Origin: Corylus avellana
Lineage: Eukaryota; Streptophyta; Magnoliopsida; Fagales; Betulaceae
DNA length: 64,000 nucleotides
Assembly (NCBI RefSeq): GCF_901000735.1
Contig: NC_081543.1
Span: 21,967,515-22,031,514 of the forward strand
Direction of reading: 5' to 3'
Numbering within the stretch: position 1 is the stretch's first letter; every line of letters starts with the position of its first letter. Shown piece by piece: positions 10,885 through 21,575 of the stretch. The notes under the pieces were generated by a model that saw only the letters and a program-made list of their open reading frames with translations, was not told where the DNA came from and did not search any database. A program made the translations under genes and the position numbers.

Positions 10885-11360
10885 AGTAATAGCACGGATT
10901 TAGCTGGACATTTTTTGGTCTCCTTTATACTTGGTTGGCAGTTTCTGTGGGTGTTGGACATTTTTTGCTAGAAGGGGATGCTCTTTTGGTGACTCTTACT
11001 GTGAATCAGCCTCTCCTTTTTTCTTCTTGGCAGTTTGTTTCTTATGTTGTTGACATTAGATTAGATCTCGCTTCCTTTCAAAGCTGGTATGCTTTGAAAG
11101 TTTCTAAATGTGTCAATTATCACGTGCATGCTTTAACAAAATGGGTCGCTACACACCTTGTGTTTGGTAGCATTCTCATAGGGTCTCCCATTCTCTCTTC
11201 CATCAAGATCAAGAATATGAAAGATCCTCTCTTATAAAAAATAAATAAAAAATAAAAAAAATAGCATTGATTTAGTTGTATTGAGCTTATTGTTGAGTTG
11301 CCCAATTCGTGCGTTGGTTTGATGTATCTTTCCCCTTCTCTTGTTAAAAAAAAAAAAAAA
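10885..11360 (+). pseudogene. LINE 3' end: RNase H-like domain relic and A tail
   Basis: A frame through about 10935-11237 keeps the reverse-transcriptase-like RNase H pattern of plant LINEs: FLLEGDALLVTLTVNQP, then a helix ending HVHALTKWVATHLV. The first acidic residues are missing and the sequence is degraded. The DNA then runs through a LINE-type 3' end (CTTCTCTTGTT) into an A-rich tail at 11345-11360. It is a dead remnant of an L1-type element on the plus strand. Confidence 0.6.
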
Positions 11361-12900
11361 GAAAAAAGAAAAAAGAAAAAAGTTGGACACAACTCCTTGG
11401 AGTGGAAATGAGACGTGTGAAAGTGGAGGGTGGAAGTATATGACGACACTTTGTGCACCAATTAATTAGTATGGTTTAAAGCATTCTCAGCAGCTTCTTT
11501 GTCATTTTTCTTAAATTTAAGGATCAAAACTACTTTTTTTCTTTCCTATCTACGCACACTCCACAATAGCTTCCCTCTATCATTCCCTATATTAATTAAA
11601 TATTATTTTTTGTTTTTACTTTTCTTTATTTTTTTAGTTCTTTATTTATCTATTTTTTTAATGATTAGGAGAGAGAATGAGTTTTTTTATTTTTTTTATT
11701 TATTTTATTTTACTAAGCACAAGGGCAATCCAATACATTGGGTTGCACTTTATCAATCCTAATGTTGAGAGGTGATATATGGACTCTGCTGTGGGTGAAT
11801 TTTTATGACTTTTTTAACATTTTTTAAAAACTTAGAGAAGGAACCATATACAATGGAACTGCTGTGAATGCTCTAAGGGAAAATGCTTCATGTCTCCCTC
11901 TTGAACTTCACCACTAGCCAATTACTGAAGATCACGCCCCTTGCTCCTCATCACCCAAAATCACTTTCCTATGACCCAAAGGCCACTTGGAAACCTGGGC
12001 CCTGGATCCTTCTTAAGCCCGTCTAGCCCAAACATTGTTTCGTTTGGGTACACATTGTCTGCCAAATTTTGAGTCGCCCAACCGGATCCCACTGGACATG
12101 CTATTTTTATTTTTCTTTTTTAGTACATTTGGTTTTTTTATTTTTTTATTTTTTGAAATTTTTTGATTGTACATTTGAGGTTTAAGTTATATTATGATTT
12201 TTTGATATACATAATGCTATAAAAATCAAGTTTTCATGCAAAAATATAAAAATTGAATCCAATTGTAGATAATACATTTTTTATATAGATTTTATTCTAG
12301 AGTATATATATCATTCGCTTACAGGCTGAAGTAGCTCCTGTTCAAAGTTAGTAGAAGTGATTTCAGCCACAAGAAGGAAAGAATTGTTGCAATAATTACT
12401 TTTAAATTTTTGATAATTAATAAATTAATATTTATCTAAAAGTTTATAAAATTGTAAATTTAATAATTTAATGTGAAATATTAATTGATAAATTCATATT
12501 CGAACTCATGATTTTTGTTTTGATATCATACTATATCACTAATTATTTCAAAAATTTAAGTTGATAAAAAAATAATAAATTTAATCATTTAATTAATATT
12601 CTGATAATTTGTTAAAAAAATTTGAGAGGCTAATCATTTATTTATTTTTATATGGAGATAAATCAACTTTTTTAACTCTCTGAATCAATCCTTCTATTTA
12701 ATAAAAAGATAAAAATTTCCTCCAAATGAGTCTGTAGGAAATATCTTCCAACACATTTAAAATAATGCCAAGTAGATATAAACATCTTAAATGTATATTA
12801 AATTCTTAAGGTCATTAATAGCAGTTTACTAATTTAGACTAACGTTTTAAATGTTATATAGATACTTGATATTATTTTAAATGGATTGGAGATAATACAT
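11361..12900. other. AT-rich noncoding stretch
   Basis: No gene, RNA or recognised element. Long A/T runs dominate; open frames here are low-complexity Phe/Leu strings. Confidence 0.5.
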
Positions 12901-12901
12901 T

Positions 12902-13370
12902 TAAGGGATGAGGTGGGCGCTGTGGTGGCGGCATGATGTCTAGTGGGGCGGGGTTTCTTGGATCCCGATGCTGTGGAGGCTTGGGCGGGAGTGCAGGCCA
13001 CACAGTGGGGACTAGAGCTTGGGCTAACTGTGATCCAGTTGGAAGGGGATGCAAGGAATGTGGTGGAAGCCATTAATTCAAGAGAACCAAACTGGAGTAA
13101 AATTGGGCACATTGTGGAGGACATGCACCAGCTCTTGAGCAACCTTACCCAGTGGAAAGTGGACGTGGTGAGTCGTGATGCTAATAACGCAGCTCATATT
13201 CTAGCCAAATTGGTAGTCTCTCATGGAGTGAATAGATTATGGATGGGGGTTACCCCTGATTGTATTCGAGAGGTTGTTCTATCAGAGCAATTTTCCCCCT
13301 TTTTTAATATGATATAAAAGAGAAACAATGGACATTTCTTAAAGGAGGTTTTTTTTTTTTTTTTTTTTTC
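12902..13370 (+). pseudogene. LINE RNase H domain fragment (RVT_3 type)
   Basis: The open frame from 12943 to 13317 has no ATG at its head, and the same frame continues upstream to about 12902 across a TGA at 12934. It shows the plant LINE RNase H pattern: acidic VIQLEGDARNVVEAIN, then WSKIGHIVEDMHQLL, the basic WKVDVVSRDANNAAHILAK, and a C-terminal segment ending in the family-typical VLSEQF. Only the last part of a LINE ORF2 is present. A T-run follows at 13350-13370 rather than a clear poly(A), so the 3' boundary is unclear. A non-transposon RNase H-like gene of the same family is less likely, since no upstream exon is visible. Confidence 0.65.
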
Positions 13371-14871
13371 TTTGAAATTTTTTATATTCATCCAATTCTA
13401 GCTCGAACCATGGCATCTCACATGAACTCTTGTGATAGAAACTATGCAATCTCTAGGATTCCTAAAAGGGAAAAACCAGATACCATTTGAACATGTCTGT
13501 TTCTTATTTTCTTGAAAAAATAATAAAATTGTAATTAGTGGTATGATAATTTTGGTGACTAACCTGATGTCTTCATATTACATTTATTGGAATTTTTTTT
13601 TTAAAAAAAAAAAAAAAAACAATTACAATACGGCACGTGGAAAAAAATTGATGAGCTGAAATTTATTTGATGCAATTTTTCAATATGATATCTCTTGTTT
13701 AGACTTTTAAAGCCAAGGATATTAGACATTCCTTAAGAAGCCGCTCCATAGACCCAAACTTCAGCTTTTAAATAAGCTAGCAAATTTTGACAGAGTGTAT
13801 GATCGACATAAATTCAGTACAAAATTAACGGGTTAAAGTTAGAGGCTTTGACCTACTAAATGAAATGAGTTCGATTAAGGGTAACTTATATAGGGTTCGT
13901 TTGGGGTTGCGATTTCAATAAGTATGATTTTAAAAATAGCGTTTTTGAAATTGCTACTTTTTAAAACATGTTAAAAAGTATTTTTTTATTAAATATTTGT
14001 TATGTGAATTCATGATTTTGATTTAAATTCGCACTTTTTCAAATAAACACCCCTAGTTTGCTTATTAAAATTGCAGATTTTTTTCCTATTTTAAATTAAG
14101 TGTTTTTTAAATCGCAATGCCAAACATCTTATGTTTTGCAATATCTTTTAAAAACACAGATTATTCTTACGAAATCACAATTTCAAATGCACACATAATC
14201 TTATACTCATGTATCCATATAATCTGAACCTAACAAGCAACATTTAGAATTGACAATTTACACAACATGAAAATTCAATATGAAACTAACATGAATTAAT
14301 GGGTTATAATTAAAAAGTTTTAACTATTTAATTAAATGAGTTAAATTAAGATGAAATGCAACCCAAAATCCGAAACCCAACACCCAAACTCAAATTAACA
14401 TCTCTACTTTCAAAGTAACTCAGTCAATTGAGTGATTGTAAGGAATACATTATTGAACTTCGGGGATGGGGACAAAGTCGTTGCAAAATAAAGACAAAAG
14501 ATGAAGGTGTCAACAACTATCGGAGTCTTCGAGCATATATAATTAAACCTCCACATTTCTTCAACTTTAATCTTCCTCTTCCTGATGAGTTTAGAAAAGT
14601 AAATTACAATTAAGTCCCTTATATATATATATATATATATATAAGGAACAAGCTGACTTAAATTAGAAAACAAGACTCCTCGTTATTGGTTTTCTGTAAA
14701 AGGTTGCCTTCTTTCCAAGTTTCCCTTCTTGCAATTTATACTCATCTTCTTGCAACTGTTTCAACTAAAAGTCTTGGCTTTCTAATTTCTCTCTCTCGTT
14801 TGTTTCAATTCCATGCAAATGTTTCAGGTGCAAATAAGCATCATATAATAATAATAATAATAATAATAAGG
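13371..14871. other. Noncoding stretch with a possible MITE and a (TA)n run
   Basis: 13897-14200 begins GGGTTCGTTTGGGGTTGCGATTT and contains loosely inverted AAATCGCAATGCCAAAC, which suggests a degraded hAT-like MITE. A (TA)n microsatellite lies at 14620-14643 and an (ATA)n run at 14844-14868. No gene is seen. Confidence 0.35.
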
Positions 14872-15230
14872 GTTAAATACTAAAAACTCCCCCTAAGATT
14901 TGAACTCTTTACTTTTTGTCCCTTAAGTTTTCATTTTTATCACAGGAGGTACTTCTGATTTTAATAAAAACCGAAATAGTATCTCCGTTAAAATTTCATC
15001 AAAAGTCTTAACGAAAATCCACGTGGACCAATTAAATTTCCCTACGTGTCATATAATTAATTTTTTATTTTATTTTTTAAAAAAATTAAAAATTTGAAAA
15101 AGATATTTTTTTAAAAAATAAAAAAAATAATAAAAAAAATAAAAAAGAAGAAAAAAAAATTAGAGGTGGCCTAGCCACCCCAACGTCATTTTCCGGCCCA
15201 GTGCGTACTCCACAGTGCTATAGGTCAGAA
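14872..15230. repeat. One arm of a foldback-type element
   Basis: Starts GGGTTAAATACTAAAAACTCC and runs through Thr/Lys-free A-rich DNA to GAGGTGGCCTAGCCACCCC near 15163-15181, the GC-rich hairpin type seen in the middle of the complete element at 30110-30840. The second arm is absent; a SEC23 fragment follows at 15268. Confidence 0.4.
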
Positions 15231-15267
15231 AAAGCTCGGGAGGAAAACCACCCGTAGTGGGTCCTAG

Positions 15268-15531
15268 AATTCATGGCCGGCATCCAAACCCGAATGTTCA
15301 GCCCTAATTGTCCCTCTCAACGTCATGTGCACACCATTGATGCAGTCCTCCGAACTCCCAATCCTCACGTACGACCCTCTTCTCTGCTCCCAATGCGGCG
15401 CCGTTTTGAACCCCTACGCCCGGGTCGACTACACCTCTCGCACCTAGTACTGCTCCTTTTGCTACGCCAAGAACCCATTTCCTCGCTCCTACTCCGGCAT
15501 CGGCAAGACTAACCTTCCCGCTCAAGGCTAA
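15268..15531 (+). pseudogene. SEC23 (COPII coat) exon fragment, pseudogene
   Basis: The frame read from 15268 begins [17 protein letters not shown] and continues through [29 protein letters not shown] and SFCYAKNPFPRSYSGIGKTN. This is the N-terminal part of plant SEC23 with its zinc-finger Cys pairs (C-S-Q-C and C-S-F-C). SEC23 is the Sar1 GTPase-activating subunit of the inner COPII coat, which buds vesicles from the endoplasmic reticulum. A TAG follows YTSRT, where the family has a short hydrophobic stretch, and TAA ends the match at 15529-15531. No other SEC23 exons follow. At under 90 codons, against more than 700 in the full protein, it is a captured or retroposed fragment. Confidence 0.75.
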
Positions 15532-16539
15532 GGGTGGTTTTGCTCCTACTCTAACTGGTCTATGGCTCTTTTAATAAAATTTTAGAAGAATTTTCATATA
15601 TATATTTTTTAAGTAAAACTTTTTTACTCGGACTAAGGGTATTCTTTCTTACTAAAAACAAAAAGAGGATTCTTACAGAAAGCATCTCCAACTTTTTGCT
15701 CAATTGGCTTCAATATGATATTTCTTTATGGGTCATATATAGTAATAAAAAAGTGGAAATGGTTAAAAAATGATTTTTCTTTTCCACTGTAGAAGATGAT
15801 CCAACCCAGAACGTTAATTTCATATACAACTACCAACTACACGCCATTGAAATTTCAGTCTTAAAATGTGAAGGGGCAAAATTGTATTTATGAAAAGAAA
15901 ATCAAAGTCAATGGCCTCTCTCAATCATGTTTATTCTAATACGCGTTATTTTGAACCAGCAAAAGCGAATAATTAGGAAACTTCTTTCCCAAGTAAGTTG
16001 CCCTACAAGACATGGACGGGTTGGGCAGGACAGCTGGTCGGTTCTAGTTCGAACCCGCACAACAACACCTAAAGACCAAATCAATGTTGAAGTTAGGGGG
16101 TGGGTCTTAAAGCATCCTAGATTGACTCAGTAACGTCGTACTCAATCAAAGGTTGAGCCATTGAAATTTATTATTTCTTTAATTCTTATTTGAAAGCTTA
16201 AACACCAAAAATCAGTTAGAGTCTAATAACCTCAACAAGATTAACATTTGGCGCACAAAAATTTAATCTATCCTTACTTTAATTTCGTCATCATAAATAT
16301 CATACTTAAACAATCTATTAGTGTGAGTCATGCGGTTGTACATCAAAAGGCGACATAGTCCCTTTCATGTACTACAACACTAGCAACTTGTTATGGTTCA
16401 TAAATGATGAGTGAAAAAAAATGGACCACAAAAATGTCTTTTGTTAAATATTTTTCTTGTACAAAATGGAAAAGAGGAAAAACCAAATTTAATGAGATCT
16501 CAAAAGTGTCAAATAATATAAACAAACATTATGCAAACC
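15532..16539. other. Noncoding stretch
   Basis: No recognisable gene or element; the short open frames have no family resemblance. Confidence 0.45.
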
Positions 16540-17190
16540 ATAAACTTATGGGCATTATTGGTTACAATCCACACTCATTATGTTAACACGTTTCTTAAAT
16601 GTCTTTGTTGGTAAACTTGTTAATGGATCTGCAATAATGAGCTTTGTATTTATATGTTCTATAGGAAACTGGATTATCTCTAGTTAGTTATATTTTAGTG
16701 GTATTTTGTCTGTTCACTTTTTGATTGGACAGAAGTACCCCTAAAATATAACTAACTCCATACTGGATATGAACCTAATTCGTTCTATAAACACTTGTGT
16801 TTTTGAACTTCCTCTTTAATGACAAAATATTTAAGCTTCATATGCTTATAGCACCTTCAGAATATTTGTCGCTCTTGGAGAAAAATATAACTACAAAATT
16901 ATCACAGTAAATTCTCAACAACTTAGCGTTAGTGTCCATAATTCCAAGTCTTGAAATGAAGTTTTGCAACCATAATTAATGAATTGTGGTCTCAAAGAAT
17001 GCAACAAATTCAATAAAGTCTAAACCATAGTAGCCAATCACCTTTAAATAATTAGACCTCTTAAAAGTGAGCATATAATCTTTTGTTCCCCACAAGTACG
17101 TCATCAATTCTTTGCAGCTTTCTAATGATCTATTCTAGGATCATTTTGCATCTGCCCAACATACCAACTGTAAAATTGGTGTTGGACTAG
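16540..17190 (-). pseudogene. Ty1/copia RNase H and C-terminus, degraded
   Basis: On the minus strand, broken frames recall the end of copia polyproteins. Reading from 17165 downward: VGMLGRCKMI, then KRLYAHF, the RNase H segment with IYCDN-like codons near 16900, a part ending HMKLKYFVIKEEVQKHK near 16810-16850, and finally IADPLTSLPTKTFKKRVNIM near 16580-16650. The last matches the copia ending ADPLTKGLP. Several frameshifts and stops occur and the segment around the second catalytic residue is missing. A 76-bp inverted-repeat insert at 16682-16757 splits it. Confidence 0.65.
16682..16757. mobile_element. Tiny MITE-like hairpin inside the copia relic
   Basis: The left arm at 16682-16703 begins AGTTAGTTATATTTTAG and the right arm at 16735-16757 is its near-perfect inverse complement ending ATATAACTAACT. 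A loop of about 31 bp separates them. The copia frame reads on both sides, so it is an insertion. A target duplication is not clear. Confidence 0.6.
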
Positions 17191-17210
17191 TACAAGTATG
17201 TGTAGTGATG

Positions 17211-17435
17211 CCCCAAAACGCCAAAACCCAAATACAACCAATCGGGAAAACAAACATTTTTATTAAACACTTTATAATGCAACAATTACTTACAAACGTT
17301 TTTAAAACCCTTTTTATTTAAGAAACAACCAAAAATCCTATTTTTAGCTTCTAGTCAAACGTTTGATGGAGACCATTGAACGTTCGACATTAACCCTAGA
17401 ACAGACGTTCAAGGCTGGACCACATCGAACGTTTG
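17211..17435. repeat. Truncated LTR with AACGTT motifs
   Basis: Begins TGTAGTGATGCCCC, an LTR-like start, and is cut by the family X LTR at 17436. It holds several GAACGTTC-like palindromes between 17355 and 17430. Confidence 0.35.
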
Positions 17436-19140
17436 TGTAATGCCCTCAAAATTGGCCTTGGCCATTTGGGTAGAGTTACTTGAAATTCCTCCAGTTCAGT
17501 TAACTGGTAACTGACTGAAGGGATCGTCTATCAAGCATACTCAGAGTAATTATAACGGAAGGAGAAAATGATAGATCTGAGGTAGCTAAAATAAGTCGTC
17601 AGGCATGCATATACTATCATCAATCACAGACTAGGACCTACTAATCGAAATACAATTATTCTAATCAAACTTTGTATAAGTACAATAGTCTCCAGGTTTT
17701 TTTTTTTTTTTCCCTTTGAAATTCATCTAAAAACAGATAACCTGATAAACCGCAAACACTACGTAAGTCTAAAGCTTAGTAAGTAAACATCATAATCGGG
17801 TATGAAATGAGCTCTTATTTATGTGCAGAAGTACATGTAATTATTGTAAAAATTAAAATAAAAATAAAAAAAATAAAAAAAAATAAAAAGAGAGAGAGGA
17901 GGTGTTGCCTATGTTATTACACCAAAAAATATGGTTTTGATTTGTAAGAAGATTAAGTATAATTCCAGCGGCAATCGCCTATAAATTTTCATGCAGAAAA
18001 ATTAATACTTTAATAGGTCGTAACTATTATATATGGTCTACTCGAGATATTATCCCTTCTCAGTAGGGTTGATACTGTCCCGATGGACCTGTAATACAAT
18101 GCCGGTGCTCTGGGCCACTGTACACTATCGTTCATATACTAGTAGCCCGAGTGAATCAGACCTTGGATGCCCCATGCAACTAATAATGTACGTCTTGTAG
18201 TAACCCGTCAATCAAGGTTGTGCCGGTCACAAAACAACCATTGGATTCAAGGCCCAAAGAACCTATACATACATTTGACCATAGAATCAAGTATATATAG
18301 TAAGCCCAAGGCCATTATACCACACGTACTAGTGTACCATGTCATACGGTACATCTTATCAACCGATTATTAAGACAGTTACCAAGTTACGTAAAAAAAT
18401 AAATATGCTCATACAATACGTGTGCTGAGTCAATTGACACATCACACGTTTTTAAAGAGAACAGTTGTAAGTGTTTACTTATCTTGTACGTTCGCTCAAG
18501 TCCTTTGACATTTTGAATCCCTACTATAACGAAACATAGCTATCGTTATACGCAACGCTATAAGGTTTACTAAAGATACAAAAGGTCCTAACCGAATGCA
18601 TCTAGCTAAAAGGTCACGAAACCCTACTTTTATGCATTCTAGACTCTGGTCGAACGTTCTATCCAAGGTGCGAACGTTCGGTCTCAAGGGTGAACGTTAG
18701 GCCAGACTACGTACAGAACGTTCAGGCAGAGTAAAATGCAAATTTTTGGCTTCTATCCTCAGGTCACCATGTTACGAACAACACCCTAGGCTCTAAACAA
18801 GTTCATACGAAAATAGTGAAGCATGATGTTTGTGAAAACCAAAGAAAACAATAGGTTTTTCTAAAATGTTTGAAAACCACTCTTTTCTTCTAAGGAGAAA
18901 TGGTACACAAGTCATGGCATGACATCTTTTAAAACTTGGAGAAAGCAAGAACAATAACAAGATAACATAAAAGCTTGATGAAAGGTCAAGAGTTACCTTA
19001 AAGATAGCAATAATCCCCAAACCTTCTTCTTTCTCTCAAGAAAATCTCCTCTCACTTTAGGGTTAGGGTTTCGTTTCAGGTGTATGGGAGGCTTAGAGGT
19101 GAAGGGGAGGCGTGCTCCCTCCTATAAAAGTGGAGAATAG
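17436..19140 (-). repeat. LTR of family X (copy X1)
   Basis: Starts TGTAATGCCC on the plus strand. 17436-18500 is homologous to 37238-37790, to 34867-35050 and, inverted, to 41473-41796 and 62801-63411. Complete ends are TGTAACACCCCC (37238) and GGGGTATTACA (36125), giving an LTR estimated at over 2 kb. Such long LTRs starting TGTAAC occur in Tekay/Del chromoviruses, but no internal domain is present to prove the lineage. The right boundary is estimated. Confidence 0.6.
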
Positions 19141-19454
19141 GTCAAGATCCTTCTGTAAAAGGAGAGGCTTGCATTCAAATATATAATCTAGTTTTCATAA
19201 TGACTCCCAAAGTGACAAGATCCTTCTCTGATACATTTACTATAGATCTCAACATTTCAAGAATTAGGCAAATTGTAGTGTAATTTTTCTCCATGCCTCT
19301 CTAATACATGTGCAATTGATTTTTTAAAGAACCAGCACAAATATTAATGTTTTAAGTAGAAAAATAAACAACTCCCACTGAAAATATGAGAGAAGATTCA
19401 AATGGTCTCAACTCAAAAATGCTAGTTCTCATCTCCTCAGGTGTACCACAAGAT

Positions 19455-19560
19455 CCAGATGGTGTATTGTCCAAGAAGACTGAGGGGTGTAAAAAATTAA
19501 CGTTGTCCAGATGGTGTATTGTCCTAGAAGATTGAGGGGTGTGAAAAATTAACGTTGTAT
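19455..19560. repeat. 52-bp direct repeat, two units
   Basis: CCAGATGGTGTATTGTCC begins units at 19455 and 19507, each running to AAAAATTAACGTTGT. The same pair recurs at about 22301-22405 in the overlapping contig. Confidence 0.85.
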
Positions 19561-20395
19561 AGAAAGCCATGGTTTTATTTTATTACTTCTAAGAGCATTC
19601 AGTTTGGTTTATGTATATTTTTATGTAAAATAGCTAATCAAAACTCACTTTATCTAGTTTAGTTAATAAGTTAATGAGTACCATACATTCGATTATCCTT
19701 TTTTTTTTCTTTTTTTTTTCTTTTTATCTGGATTGTATTTTTTTTAAACATCCTATTTTTTAACTTTTGGAAAAAAAGAGATGTGGAGAGAGAATTAGTA
19801 AGAGAAAATTTTGCGAAAAGAGAAATGTGGAAGATAAATAGTAGGATAAAATCTTGGGAAAAGAGAGACGTGAAGAGAGAAGTATATTAATGAAATGGAT
19901 GTGTGAATAGTGTCATCTACATGTAGCAGTGCGCTGTTCACAAATGCAACAAAAATGTATTTTTACATTTGAAATGCATAATCTCATGCAGATGGTTTTT
20001 TAGTGTTTTACTTATATATTTTATATAAAAATAATAAATAAGTAAGTCATTGTGACTGTGAGTGCTCTTATATGAAAATTCCTACTGAATTAGGCGTAAG
20101 GGACATTCCTTCAAGGGACATTCCTTCCTACTAACTTGACAAGTTTCTGAGCTTACCCAATTCCTTTCTTTTGTAGGCATTAGGCTATGCTAATGAGAAA
20201 GTTAAAACAAAAATTTAAATAAATAATGACAACGAGGGGTTTGACCCAAACTTCAACTACCAACCATTTATCAAGTCTTTTACTATTTAGTCTCTAAAAA
20301 TAACTTGTATTTTTTAAGTTATTAAAAAAACATGTGCTCATTTACAATGGTTCTTCAAATGAATGGATTTGGCTTAAGTGTTGTAATTCCTTTTA

Positions 20396-21209
20396 GGGAT
20401 AAATATAAAATTGGTGCTTGTAGTTGGCATAAATTACAAATCACTTCATATGGTATAAAAATAATTTATAGGTTTCTGTAGTTGACCTAAATTACAAATA
20501 ACTGCATGTGGTATAAAAAATAATTTATAGATCTCTGTAGTTAGCCTAAATTACAAATTACTCCATGTGTCATAAAAAACAATTTATAAGTCTTTATGGT
20601 AGGCCAAAATAACAGTTTAATACCTGAAATAAATTTCCGTTAAGTAACTTAACAGAAGCAGAATTCATTACTTTGTCATGTTATACCCAATAAAAACACA
20701 ACACATGTTATAATTAATTTTTTATTTTTAAAAATGACAACTAGAATTTTTCACATCATTTTAGGACACCAGCTAAGATTATACAGTAGCTCTCACTCCA
20801 AGTCATACTGTTTCAGTAAATTAACCTAACCTTTTCTATCCCTAAAATTTTATTTTGTACGTAACCCTCTCTCATTTTCATCTTCCTTGCCACGATTTAG
20901 GAGCATTTTACAAGAATTTGACGGTCACATCTTCTAACCATTGAAAAATAAATAAAAACAATATTCAAGTTAATAAATTGTGACAAAATTTTCCTTCAAA
21001 TTAAGTTGGAGAAAATTGTGTTACTCTTTTTATTAAACTGATATTTGTTTTTAGAGCATGAAAATTGATTTCATGGAGTAAACTGTTATTTTGGCCTACC
21101 ATAAGGACCTATAAATTATTTTTTATACCACATGAAGTGATTTGTAATTTAGGCCAATTATAGGGACCTATAAATTATTTTTTATACCACATAGAGTGAT
21201 TTGTAATTT
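20396..21209. mobile_element. Foldback MITE, truncated view (first contig)
   Basis: Same element as 23241-26050. Its left arm contains three direct units of about 59 bp (starting GTAGTTGGC, GTAGTTGAC, GTAGTTAGC, between 20424 and 20600), and matching inverted units lie at 21095-21209. A LINE T-run then interrupts it. Confidence 0.65.
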
Positions 21210-21475
21210 TTTTTTTTTTAAGGGAAAATATTTCCAGTATCATTAATTGATAAAGGATCACGAGTACAAAGCTCTTACATCAAAGAGCAAAAGTTATGAG
21301 AAAATAATAACCAAAGCTACAAGGTTACAAGTCATAGATACATACATGACAATCTGACATTCAAAACTTATCTATGAAATCAAAATCCACAAACCCATGA
21401 CTAATCTTTAGTTTTTTTTTTTTTTTGAAAGAAAAACATTTCAATTTCATTGATAATAATCACGAACATAAAGCT

Positions 21476-21575
21476 NNNNNNNNNNNNNNNNNNNNNNNNN
21501 NNNNNNNNNNNNNNNNNNNNNNNNNNNNNNNNNNNNNNNNNNNNNNNNNNNNNNNNNNNNNNNNNNNNNNNNNNN
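21476..21575. other. Assembly gap, 100 N
   Basis: Exactly 100 N. The flanking contig ends overlap by about 2.74 kb. Confidence 0.98.

Larger units (their letters stand above)
18731..21475. repeat. Contig-end segment repeated at 21576-24317
   Basis: About 2.74 kb, nearly identical by eye to 21576-24317, with scattered single-base changes (for example near 19100, 20787 and 20831). It runs exactly to the gap at 21476, and its partner begins exactly after the gap. An unmerged contig overlap is likely. Confidence 0.9.

Noticed and set aside
19352..19570. A 72-codon minus-strand frame with an internal repeat
   Set aside because: Translation of a 52-bp DNA tandem repeat, with no family resemblance.
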